This document shows, in pieces, positions 41,138-51,882 of a stretch of 64,000 nt of DNA; positions within the stretch are counted from its first letter, which is position 1, and the number at the start of each line of letters is the position of its first letter. A program made the position numbers and the translations under genes. Source of the stretch: Gracilariopsis chorda (lineage: Eukaryota > Rhodophyta > Florideophyceae > Gracilariales > Gracilariaceae). The notes under the pieces were generated by a model. It saw nothing but the letters and a program-made list of their open reading frames with translations. It had not been told where the DNA came from and did no database searches. The stretch is from positions 186,001-250,000 of the forward strand of contig NBIV01000076.1 in NCBI GenBank assembly GCA_003194525.1. The letters run 5' to 3'.

Positions 41138-42028
41138 CTAGCAGCATTGCATTAAGGCATACACAGGCCAATTGGAGCACTTACGGCAAATAAAGATGTA
41201 AACCGATCCGCAGTCTCCGAAGCACGTGTCTGATCTCCGCACGAGGTGGCACTGCGCGTTTCCGGAAGAGTCTCGTGGAATATCGGAGGGAGCCCATCTG
41301 TGGCCAGCCTCACCGTCACCGCTAGAAAGCGTGAGAAGATGGTCAGTGGAGGCATCACAAATACACAACGGCGTGTACTCTTCCTGGACGTACGACACGA
41401 AGCCGCCTACCTTCGAACCTGGTGATTCGGCGAAGACACCTTCGTAAGCCCATGCGCGCGTCTCGGGTGGCAATTGCATAACTTCCATGTCATGCTGCGC
41501 GTTCTCGGCTAACCACGCGTTCACTTCCGCGAGAAGGGCTGGATCGGTGATCGGAGGGTTCTCTGTAATGCGTTCGGGAAAGAGGCGGCACTCGCGCGGC
41601 ACATTGCTCCATTCGGCGTAACGGTTGTGCTCGATTGCAGGCTGCCCAACACTATCGCGTAAGTCTTGTCGGCGGCGCCAGCATGCTTTCGCGTAAGGGC
41701 CGCACCCTAACTCTTCGTCATGTTCTTCCGGGCACCATATCAATTGGAAAATATCGGAATCCTCCGGGAACTCCATTTCAGGAAGGTCAGTCTTCGAAAG
41801 CTGCAGCACGGCCGCCATCGACATGTTGTGCTCTTCACACGCTGGCCAAGGCTCTTCAGCAGGCCAAGCTATCACGCCTCCCGTTTTAGAAGCTAGAACA
41901 TCTGGTACTAATGTCTCTCGAGGGTGGAGCAGAACGGCAGTCTTCGTAGCCAGTGCGAAACGGGTAGCAACATCGGCTTGAGGGACGTAGGTTTTTGGGG
42001 GGAAGGAAATTACTCGCTGGGCTGACAT
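41138..42028 (-). CDS. DUF1963-like protein
   Basis: 296 residues from ATG 42028, without introns. The pattern SKTGGVIAWPAEEPWPAC, then MAAVLQLSKTDLPE, a middle FQLIWCP, and late SKVGGFVSYVQEE and GDCGSVYIFICRKC matches the YwqG/DUF1963 family. That family is found across bacteria and eukaryotes and has no settled biochemical role. No signal peptide or membrane helix, so cytosolic. The length fits the family. Closely spaced Cys residues near the C-terminus may bind a metal (inferred). Confidence 0.65.
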   Translation of the reverse strand: MSAQRVISFPPKTYVPQADVATRFALATKTAVLLHPRETLVPDVLASKTGGVIAWPAEEPWPACEEHNMSMAAVLQLSKTDLPEMEFPEDSDIFQLIWCPEEHDEELGCGPYAKACWRRRQDLRDSVGQPAIEHNRYAEWSNVPRECRLFPERITENPPITDPALLAEVNAWLAENAQHDMEVMQLPPETRAWAYEGVFAESPGSKVGGFVSYVQEEYTPLCICDASTDHLLTLSSGDGEAGHRWAPSDIPRDSSGNAQCHLVRRSDTCFGDCGSVYIFICRKCSNWPVYALMQCC

Positions 42029-44002
42029 GGGCGCCAGTTTGCTTCGGCGTCTCTTTGATTAACGAGAGGGAGTGTCGGACCACGGCCAAATCTCGTGAAG
42101 GACAGAAAGAAAGGAGAGCAAGAAATGTAGGTCCCAAGTAGAGCTTCGCTGCGGCATATACAGTGTTCTCCGCGAGGCAGTCCGAAATGCCAACAAGTAC
42201 TGGCGGCACATCGAAATGAAAGTATTACCAATACTGGCAGCACTAACCGCATTGGGGTCGAAGCTCAATTCGGTGCGTGCATCCATCGCGTACCAGAAAG
42301 CGGACCGCTGAAAGGTTGTTTACAGCTTAATTGTCATCCGGATTAAGTGCTAGCAATCCGTTTCTGACATTATTTTTTTTTCTTACTGTCAGCCTTTTAG
42401 TCTAACAATCGCACAACAGAAATAACATAGTTGGATGATACCGTTTCGGTCATCAAGTATTCTGTGAACTGTCCCCACAATAAACTGGCAGACTTCGAAA
42501 ACCCGAGCAGGCCAAAAACGCATCAACTTAAGCGTTTTGAGACTGTCTCCCGTGGTCAGAGAGTTGAAACTGGAGTAATGTATTGGACCTTATGTTGGTA
42601 CAAGCTTGGCGTAGCTTTCAAGAATAGTTGATACGCGGAATCCAAGCCATGTAGACAGTGCTAGGTCGTCAATTTAGTCGTAGGACCAGAACGCGGGTCA
42701 GTTAGAGAACGTAAGAGCGAGCCATCTTCAACAAACGAGTCAACTATATGAAGCACAAAAACATAAACTGCACATCGTATACTCATCAACGTTACTGTAG
42801 TACTAATTGACTAACTCTTCAAAGGCTATAGAACATAGTTTTGTGGCAGAATCTAAGCGTTTTATAGAATGATAAGTTAAAACGTCAACTGTGTTAAGTT
42901 TCCATTGAGCTTTGCAGTTGGGTGGTACTATTTGCGTGCTTTTCCCTTCGTACTATGTCTATCTGAAAGTATTCAGAAGGCAATATATCACTACTAAGCG
43001 TCAGTCATCTTTATGCCAATAGAAAGAAACCTGCGTTAATCGGCCAGAATCCGGGGATCATGATATTTGTAGGTTTGCAAAAGTCAATGCTGTACTCCGA
43101 TCGGGCCGCATCACGTATGTTTCTTGTCGACTTCTTGAATCGTTGATTTGGCTTGTCTAAGCATGTCAGTAAAATCAGACTAGACGCTGCACTTCATCTT
43201 GGTGAAAGTTTATTCTTCTGCAGCATATAGCTCGCAGTGCTTCTAACGATCCTAAACTAAACGGATTCAAGACAGATTTTAGGAAGATATGGTGTTTACA
43301 TTGCAGCACTTTCAGATTTTTTTGCGCTTGTCGAGATCTTGCTTGAACGGCTAGGTTCCTGGTATTTTATGCACTGCCTCCTCCACACCCGCTCGCAATG
43401 GGGGCTTAGCTTAAGCATAAGTAGGAATTCATGTTATGCCAATATACATAGTCCGCCATGGACCATGTATATGGGCATAACTTGAATCATGGTACACAGA
43501 CAGGGATATAGATGCGTAAAAGTGCTATATGTAGCATCAGACCAATACTGCGTTAAAATTTTGCTTTAAGGTGCAGCGAACCAAAACATTTCTTGTCTCG
43601 TGAGGCATACTTTCAAAAACATTGAATAAGAAATCAGTTTTGATTATTAGAACTTGCAAAATCTTTAAGTGTCTATAGTGCCACTTTTTTGTAGTAAACC
43701 ACTCATACAGACGTTTGTCACAGCAATGCTGTGCCAATCTTCAAGTTGCTTACCGATTGCTTTTGAACATGACTGTGAAAGGATCGCTGACTTTTTGCAT
43801 CGAGTCACACCTTACGTAGTATCTACGTTCACGTAGATACTATGTAGCCTATGTTCGAGAGATGTTCCGGAATACGTGGACTGAGCATGGCATCCTCCCG
43901 AAACCTGTTTTTATTGAAATGGGTTCAACCCAATCGTTTCAAGCTTGAAGCTGGTACTACTCTTCTACAAGATTACATAAAAAGGAGTCTTCTGGTCATT
44001 CA
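42029..44002. other. AT-rich gene-free interval
   Basis: No supported gene. It contains a 29-bp imperfect stem-loop at 43426-43488 and a 16-bp near-perfect palindrome at 43813-43846. Confidence 0.5.
43426..43488. other. Strong imperfect stem-loop
   Basis: The arms 43426-43454 and 43460-43488 pair at about 25 of 29 positions around a 5-nt loop (GCCAT). The pairing includes a contiguous TATGCC/GGCATA and GTCC/GGAC core. It could be a hairpin RNA precursor or a tiny inverted-repeat element. Confidence 0.5.
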
Positions 44003-44445
44003 TTATGTATCAAACAGTGGTCGGTAAACAATTCCTAAGTAATAATGGCCATATTCCCACAATAGAGTAAAGACCATTTGTTTAGATCTCGTGATCGTCG
44101 TAAAGTGAATAGGCTGTAAAATCGCTAGTCGCATACTTTGCCTCATTTTTTCCTGCACTTTTCCTCGCGCTTCTTCTTTTTCTTCAGCATCAATTTGAAC
44201 TTGCACTTTCGGCACTTCATCGTCTTGCGCGTCTTCTAACAACCCTTTCTTAAGATATGGCCAGAAATGTCGAGGTCTGTCAAAGGATTAGTCGGGGTCA
44301 ATGGAGCCTCAATAAACCTTGAAAGAGTTAAAATATACTTGGTCAAGACAGCTCTTTCCCTCAAATGACTCCAAAGAACGTTCATCCAAGCTATACCCCG
44401 ACAAGAGGTCTTCGAGCCGGGCACAGTGTTCAGCGCTTTCACCAT

Positions 44446-44610
44446 TTAACCTTGTTCGCACGCACATCGCATCCCTGCGGTAGGCGGCATCGGAAAGGGT
44501 ACTACACGGCTCAGAGTCCTTTCCTCGGTGTCTGGCAATGTGAGGCTTGCCCCCACGGAGATGCGGAAAAGAACGTGAACCACCACAACGGTGATCAAGA
44601 TGGACTTCAT
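44446..44610 (-). CDS. Possible small secreted peptide
   Basis: 54 residues from ATG 44610: a signal-like start (MKSILITVVVVHVLFRISVG) and then a short tail ending MRCACEQG. After the TAA the same frame stays open to 44236, and a Lys/Cys-rich stretch (MKCRKCKFKLMLKKKKK) follows. A longer spliced or broken gene is therefore possible. Not recognised. Confidence 0.3.
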   Translation of the reverse strand: MKSILITVVVVHVLFRISVGASLTLPDTEERTLSRVVPFPMPPTAGMRCACEQG

Positions 44611-44923
44611 GACTGACGATAGTTGAGGTCTCAAGTAATATAGCACCGAGCTGGTAGGGTTGTTAATATTTTGGGACTCAAGGCCTGTCTCTGCGTTTCT
44701 AGTAAACATGCATCGTTGGTGCCAGTGGAAGGAAGAGGGATTGTGCGTAATAGACTAGTTTGTTCCTTGTTTTTGCATGGGTTCTTGAGCACCATTCTGG
44801 ACAAAGAACAAAACTAACCAATACGAATATTTCAATCTTCTGCTCGAAGCTTGAGATATGTGCGGAGGCAGCCGTTTGTACAACGTATAGGTTCGTTGCC
44901 TCCCAGTCATCGATATATCTGTA

Positions 44924-45236
44924 TTATTGCCGTTCTTCCTGATGACGATCTTTATGGCTTGGTAGACAGGGATTGGATGAGAAGTTTAAGCTTCTCATCG
45001 AGCCGTAGGTCACAACCTTGTCGCTCACAGCTCAGTCCCAGCAGACTGAGCTGTACCCAGGGAGGGAAATGAGTGGATAAAAGAAACTTGAAACCAACTG
45101 CAAAGACTCTGAGGACGATGCTTGATCTGACAGAGAGCGATGCGATCGATCGCAATCGCTCACTGAGCTTGAGCTATCGTCGTCGCCATCCTCCAGAATT
45201 AAATAAACATTCTTCTACACGTTGCTTGAAATTCTA
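44924..45236. repeat. Dispersed 310-bp repeat, copy 2
   Basis: Homologous to 40678-40988, with several indels (for example in the A-run corresponding to 40830-40840). The two copies lie about 4.2 kb apart in the same orientation. Confidence 0.8.
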
Positions 45237-45743
45237 AGAGGTTCTAGCTCTCGGTCTGCGGCGACGACGATCGTTCTCCATCCACAACCATCTCCGCCAG
45301 CGCGTCTTCTTGGCGTTCTGCGTTCTTGCGATAAGCTTTTCTTTTCCCGCCCTTCCCTCCCTGTACGAGCAGTGAGGCCTTCTGGGACTCACTGAACGCG
45401 TCAGGCTGTTGCCTTTCGGTGGACCAGAGCACATGGCCTTTCAGGCTTTGTGTCTCCTACACTACCCAAAGAATAAAGATCTAGCATTGAGCTACATGGA
45501 AGGACAGTATTCAAACAATCTAAAACACAAAGAGATTCACAGTTTGAACTAACGTAATATTCAGAAAGAACTTTCATTTTTAGAGAACATGATGATGATG
45601 CAATCACATTGAATACTTGTCACGGTGCCACACGTGGGGGAATCGTCGCGTCAAAACCCTGCAAAACCTGCGACTATGAAGTGCTTGCCCCGCCATTCGA
45701 TGCAGGGGACGGGCGTCAGACACTTTCTACCACGTAGCACTTT

Positions 45744-46484
45744 CTAATAACAATCCGGAAACTCGTATCGAATCCCCATAACTGTGTCGACTGGGGTATA
45801 TATGTCATCCGACGTCACAGGATCAGCACCGTTCTCCTTCATTGATAAAGGGAAGTTGCCAGTCGCATCCATGTTTGCCGCATATATGGCCTCTTTCCAA
45901 CTCATGTAATCGTAAGAAGGATCGTTATTGGTGAAGTTCCCCTCTGGACTCAGCTTAGCACGACCGTAGATAGGAAGTGCAATTCCATTTGGAGTTTGAT
46001 GAAAGCCTTGACTGCCATGTTTCCATCCGCCGAATTCCATCGAAAGCCCGGATGCGATGTAAGCACCGTTGTTTGTAACTTTCATGATAATATCATCACA
46101 CACGCCCGAGTACGTGAATTTTTGAACGTCAAAGCCAGGCGGGACGTATCCTTGATACTTTCCGTTGATGAAAATCTCGCAATAGTCGTTGGCGAACACA
46201 TAGTACGGAACATCTTCCACGATCTGGTTGCACGTCTTACTCGCCGAGCAACCGTGTCCCTCCGAACAATCCGCGTCTGAAGAGCAAGGGCCACCTCCTT
46301 TCACTTGTCCAGTCCTCACACTTGACTTCGTTGCCCTTCTTGGTGATCGATGTGTGGGAGCACCGCATGCAGATCGACGGGAACAAATCTGTTTGCATTG
46401 CTTAAGGTTGAGACCACCAGCTTGTGCACTACAGAGCAGCAGCAACGATAGTAGAGCAAAGAACAAAAGAGAATGAAAATGCAT
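45744..46484 (-). CDS. Secreted Cys-rich protein
   Basis: 246 residues from ATG 46484, intronless. A signal peptide (MHFHSLLFFALLSLLLLC) precedes a basic Ser/Arg-rich stretch. Then comes a compact Cys motif, CSSDADCSEGHGCSASKTC, of the sort seen in small disulphide-rich extracellular modules. A beta-rich domain (YYVFANDYCEIFINGKYQG, then MEFGGWKHGSQGF) completes it. It is likely an extracellular wall or matrix protein; function unknown. Its first 50-odd codons and upstream region are duplicated directly upstream (46841-47390). Confidence 0.75.
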   Translation of the reverse strand: MHFHSLLFFALLSLLLLCSAQAGGLNLKQCKQICSRRSACGAPTHRSPRRATKSSVRTGQVKGGGPCSSDADCSEGHGCSASKTCNQIVEDVPYYVFANDYCEIFINGKYQGYVPPGFDVQKFTYSGVCDDIIMKVTNNGAYIASGLSMEFGGWKHGSQGFHQTPNGIALPIYGRAKLSPEGNFTNNDPSYDYMSWKEAIYAANMDATGNFPLSMKENGADPVTSDDIYTPVDTVMGIRYEFPDCY

Positions 46485-46840
46485 GATTAGAGAGGCTGCG
46501 TATGGTCGAATAGCCTCTTAGAAACAATTGATGAGTTCTATGCGCCTGCTTGCGTCTGGCTATAGGCTCCGCGGCCTTAAGTACGCAACCTGGGGAGTTC
46601 GTAAACAATGCATGGTATGTTGCTTGCCGTTCTTGACAAATGCATAGGATATAAACCCTCAATAGAAGCAAACTGTATCCATTGTGCATCCTTCAGTCCA
46701 TCCGCGTCATTATCGATACTATATAATTTGAAGCAAAGTGCATCAATCTATTCTACGTCCATCAATTTATCAACGTTTTTGTCGAGACTGTAAGTCCTCT
46801 TGCATTGGGACAAAGCGTCATATCGTTTCAAACTCGAGAG
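46290..46840 (-). repeat. Tandem duplication, proximal unit (5' end and upstream region of the secreted gene)
   Basis: About 550 bp covering the start of the coding sequence and its upstream region. It is almost identical to 46841-47390. The shared right end is the word TTTCAAACTCGA. Confidence 0.85.
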
Positions 46841-47034
46841 CCACCTGATTTCACTTGTCCAGTCCTCACACTTAACTTCGTTGCCCTTCTTGGTGATCGA
46901 TGTGTGGGAGCACCGCATGCAGATCGACGGGAACAAATCTGTTTGCATTGCTTAAGGTTGAGACCACCAGCTTGTGCACTACAGAGCAGCAGCAACGATA
47001 GTAGAGCAAAGAACAAAAGAGAATGAAAATGCAT
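46828..47034 (-). pseudogene. Truncated 5' copy of the secreted Cys-rich gene
   Basis: 68 residues, of which the first 62 or so match the intact protein (signal peptide, CKQICSRRSACG) with a Ser-to-Leu change. The frame then runs through the duplication junction to a stop. It could produce a short secreted fragment, or act only as a decoy or extra promoter. Confidence 0.75.
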
Positions 47035-47390
47035 GATTAGAGAGGCTGCGTATGGTCGAATAGCCTTCTTAGAAACAATTGATGAGTTCTATGCGCCTGC
47101 TTGCGTCTGACTACAGGCTCCGCGGCCCCAAGTACGCAACCTGGGGAGTTCGTAAACAATGCATGGTATGTTGCTTGCCGTTCTTGACAAATGCATAGGA
47201 TATAAACCCTCAATAGAAGCAAACTACATCCATTGTGTATCCTTCAGTCCATCCGCGTCATTATCGATACTATATAATTTGAAGCAAAGTGCATCAATCT
47301 ATTCTACTTCCATCAATTTATCAACGTTTTTGTCGAGACTGTAAGTCCTCTTGCATTGGGACAAAGCGCGATGTCGTTTCAAACTCGACC
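46841..47390 (-). repeat. Tandem duplication, distal unit
   Basis: A second copy of the upstream region and first exon, offset by exactly 550 bp (ATG at 47034 versus 46484). Only a few substitutions are visible. Confidence 0.85.
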
Positions 47391-49768
47391 ACACAATTTT
47401 GCCAGATATCCCAATATATTATGTCCGAAGAAATCCACTCTTTAAAGACAAAAATGATTTTGTTTACCATTTTTTCTGTTGTCACTTAGATGATACGCTA
47501 TAAGTATAATCTGGGCACAAAGCTTGTATGAAGTTCCACTTTGGTTCCTGGATGGCATTTGGTTTTGTTTCCGTGTCGACAAAAAAGACGTATCACAAGG
47601 GTCTGTCGTGGTTACAAGGGATAAGCCATTCTGGCATATTTTTGTTGGCTTAGATTATTGTTAAATGCAAGGGGAACGTCTTCGAAGATGTTGCTTTTTA
47701 CGTTGCTCTTTTCGTTAGCAAATTTCCTTACTCCGTTTCCACAAATGAACAGTAGTGTGATGTTCGAAAACTGCCATGAAGTAGAGGTTCCATGTCTCCA
47801 AGTTTATTGAACACAAAACGAGCCACTTATTTAGAATCAGATTCAAATTGCTAGATTGTTAAGGTAGGTACTTTGTGTGACACTGGGCTATTTTGCTGTT
47901 TTCAGTTCGACGATTTCTCTTTAGAAAATCTCTGTTACAAACTCCTTTTTTTTTCATAAGGCTCACTGAAGTCTCTGCATCAACGTTTCTGTGCTGTAAA
48001 CCTTCAAAAGTACGGAGTACTGTAAAATTTTCAGGGTTGGGAAGACCGGTGTTCTTTCTTTTGCAGATTCTTTTTGCGCAAGTGAACAAAGTAAGGTGAC
48101 TTATTTACATAGCTATTTAATTAAAATTCTAAGTTGTGATTAAGAATTGATTGTGACAAACTGTTGGCTTACTGACGTAGATCAACGGTCTAAAGAGGAT
48201 AGTACATTAGTTTGAGAACATGGCTTTTGCTGGACTTATTCGAATGATGAGAAAAAGTGCTGTAAAAGTAATGGCGTATTTTGTTGCCGAAGTACCATAA
48301 CAGATTCAGGAAGGACTGATTCAATACTAAGTAAGAAGAGGTGAAGTGGAGCATCCTTTCGAAGATCAACACTAATTCTTTGGCTTTCAGTAGGGCCCAT
48401 CGTCGATGGGCATCCAGTGCGACATTTAGGCCCGCAAGAATTCTTATCCTTCGAGGAGCTGGACACGTTGAGTCTCCAATTCAAACAAACCGTATTAGAT
48501 CTCTCTTTGTGGTCGAGTATGCCATTTGTGCACACATATGGACTCTGTTAACATGAGCAACAAGGAAGCAGCTTCGTCATAAATATGTTCTATGGGGTTT
48601 ACTGTTTCTTCGTCACTACTGCTCAGAAAATCTGATTAACGTGATATGTGGATGTGATGAAAAGACCTGAAGAACATAGTGTTGGAAAGTCGTGAAGGTT
48701 CTAGCGGATCCAAAAGTGGTATGCTTCATATCCATCAGCTACCATGTCGCTAACATTTTGCTTTCTAACATTTCCAGTTGTAAGGGTTCTGGAAAACCGG
48801 ATTATTTGGTTCTCCGCTTCTAGATAGATTTTTTACAGTTAAAGGAACAGAATGCAGGGTCTATGAGTTATCTCCTTACTCCTAAGGCTTTTATGCTCAG
48901 AAATTGAATTCTTCTGGTCTCAGATATGAAATCAGTGTGATCATCAAAATCGAAAAACTTGTTTAGGTTTTTGGAGGCTTTCCTTGCGGTGCTTATTCTG
49001 ATTTAAAACCTTTTCGTTCGAGGATGAAAGAAGAACTTTTACAATCTGAAAAAGTAATATCAGGTCAATTTTACATGGATTCGAAATACTTGAAGCCATC
49101 TCAGGTTCTGGGATTGGATAGAGCTTGCATGTACTCGCTTGTGGAAAACATGAAAAGCGAAGCCAACGGTTAAAGCAGTTTCTGGTTTTGGAGACTCAAC
49201 TTCGCTACCACTCGTCTCTCTATTCGCACTGTTTTCACGCAGTTGTCCATAATTGATGGATGGAGAAGATGCTAGGGGACAAGATGGAGCAACAGAACGT
49301 CATTCTTGAAATGGTCCACCAGCAAATAGTTTAGATGCACATAGAGCAGAGCTATCTCAGTTTCCACGGCCACCTGGTCAAGAGTTCGTGAATGAATGCG
49401 GCCTTCATGTCCAAGCGCTCAGTATACCAGCAGTTGAAGACGATTGCGAAGTAACTTGTTCCTCTCCATCAATTCTCTTTGTGTTTTGCTGCAGCAACTT
49501 TCAGACCTACGATCTGTTAATGTAGACGGCAGGAACAGGGCTCTGACAGTGGGCTAAGTTTCTAAGCGCGAAAAAGGATGAAAAGCGATCGACGAGGGTT
49601 GTTGGAACAAAGTTTACATTGTTCAAACATAAGATTAGGTACTAGTAACATAAAGTTCTGATGGAAATTTACGTATAGTTGCATCCGAAATGTGGAAACG
49701 ACAAAGACGAAGTCATCGGAAACGTTAACTGCATATGCCGAAGTAACAAAACAGTTCTGCTTCATTAC
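47391..49768. other. AT-rich gene-free interval
   Basis: No frame longer than about 100 codons with family features, and no repeat shared with other parts of the window was noticed. Confidence 0.45.
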
Positions 49769-50760
49769 TTAGATATGGTTTACTAGTGAAGTCTGTTCTG
49801 CCGCCTTCTCCCGCAGTGCTTCCAGATATTCCTGTGAGATTCTTCGTTGCACTAATGTATGTTCAGAATACCACTGGTCCCAGCATGTAGTGCACAGCGC
49901 TTGACGGCATAAGGAACACCACTGTCTCTGACGAGAACCACCTTTCTTGCGATAATGTTTTCCAGACACAGTTAATGTGTATGTGTACGAACAAAGCGCG
50001 CAGTACGTTTATTTTCCATTAACGTTTCTGTTTAGATCTCCATGTGACAGCCTGCGATTTCGGTCTTCATCTCGGTTATACATTTAAATGGCTTTTCGCT
50101 TGTACAATGGTTCAATTACTGGGAGTTCTTCGACACTTTGAAGAGAAGCGCGGTTCTCCCTTGCATTTCTTACGTTACTATTCACAGCCTCCGCATACTC
50201 TCTTCCGCAATGAAGAGCAAAATCTGCAAATTTACAGCACCTCGATATATCATGCCGCAGCTCCTGATACCTCTTCTGTCCCTTGGAGCCGTTTATTGTC
50301 GCAGGCAGTCTTCCACAGCGTTTTTCAAGTCATAGACGGAACACAATGGCTGCATTGTTAACCTGTGCGTATAGTAGTCTTTTGAGTATGCCTACTACAG
50401 AGTTTTCAGAACTGTTCATGTAGCATAACCACGTCATTGCCCTACTAAATTCGTCAACACCCCCTTTAAGATATATCCCGTGAACGAAAGCCGTTGGGCG
50501 TATCAACCGAGCAGGTGGTGCGGTTCCAAATCTATTGACGAGCCCACGGTATACTTCACACAAAATATAGTAGGATGCGAAGGAATGTAAGTCGAGGGGA
50601 TGAGAATTTCGCAGCATACCATTTTATTCTTTCGGAGTATACATTGCTTCTCTCGCAACCCATAGAAATCTCCAACGCGTATTCCAGACAAGAGAAAACT
50701 GTACCAAGACCACATGCACTCGTCAAAGTTAAGAATAGCTCTTTTTTTCCTCCAACGCCA
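49769..50760 (-). pseudogene. piggyBac-like transposase relic
   Basis: On the minus strand, three pieces appear in piggyBac order. An ILNFDECMW-like first catalytic Asp region lies near 50727, with YIPSHPTIFCVKYTV after it. LKGGVDEFSRAM and VNNAAIVFRL lie at 50330-50480. A C-terminal Cys-rich zinc domain (WCSLCRQALCTTCWDQWY) lies at 49769-49969. The frames differ, and the space between the first Asp and KGGVD is much shorter than normal. It is therefore a deleted, dead copy. The assignment rests on motif spacing and remains tentative. Confidence 0.5.
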
Positions 50761-51674
50761 CAGTTACTTCCCTATCAATGCACGAAAGGCACTTGTTTAA
50801 CACTCAGGCAAAATGAGTGGAAAAGACAGTGCTGGTCATACTCAGGTGGCGGAATTCATTCCTGAAACAGCTTTTAGAACTCTTCGTTTCTGCCAATATC
50901 GCTGACATATGTCAGTGCTTCGTATTTGGGTTTGTCCTCCTGCGCATTCACTCTAGTTCGTAGTGCGTTTAATTTTTGATTTCAACGGCACATACTACAT
51001 GGTCTCCATTCCAATTTCTATACATTTTAGTCCATCAGGGCTGTCGGAAACCATCAAATTCCGACTTAGAGGATACTAACCCAGTTGCTCGTATGTGACG
51101 TACAACGAATCGTTGATCCATATCTTCGTCTTTCTGACGATAAGAAATCTCCCCTTGTCATAGTGTTACGTTGGAAAAACGTCGGGGGCTCCCTAAGCAC
51201 ATGCCTTTCGTTGACACTACCTTTCTTCATACCAGCTGTGCTAACCAACGGCGTCATGACCCACCTATCCAAAGACGTCCTGTATAGATTATCCAAAACA
51301 GTTTTTGTCTTCACAGCCGCTCTCTGCTCGTCAGCGAGCTCTTCGTCTCCCATTACTTCTAATGTTGTGGAACCCTTGATAACCATCCTACGCAGCTCCA
51401 GTAGCTGGCTTACAATCTGCGCTTTTTGGCAGACTGCTTGACAGAGAATGGCCCACACTTCTCATAACCTGCAACAATTGAGCCTTTGTCATTGAATTCG
51501 CTGTCTCTGCTCTTGAATTCATTCCAAACTCCGATGCGCTTTGCTGCACGTCTATGGATCTCGTGGCAGACGTTTTAATCCCTAGCAAATGTGCAAGTTT
51601 TGCCATACATTGCGTTAGGTGATGTTTTGTTTCGTCAAAGCTTCCGGGAAACGTTACCAAACCCCTTCCAATTT
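50761..51674. other. Unassigned interval
   Basis: Minus-strand frames at 51660-51388 and 51458-51066 overlap in different phases. The second has a helical, acidic stretch (EELADEQRAAVKTKTVLDNL). They may be one broken gene. No family recognised. Confidence 0.3.
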
Positions 51675-51882
51675 TTTGGCAGATATTATCCCTCTCGTCG
51701 GCGCAATTTGGTGCATGGCGTAATTTTATACGACATTTTTCTCCGTATCACGTAACCAGAGAACTTGAATTGACGGTCTCAGCCTAACTCTCAGTCTTCT
51801 TTACCGTCAGCATTGGCACACAACATCAAGCCAGAACTTCCACCTCCCAAGATGTCCAGTGCTTTGGGACACAGCATTAACA

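Noticed and set aside
41226..41889. Plus-strand small frames opposite the DUF1963-like gene
   Set aside because: They are shadows of the minus-strand gene with no independent support.
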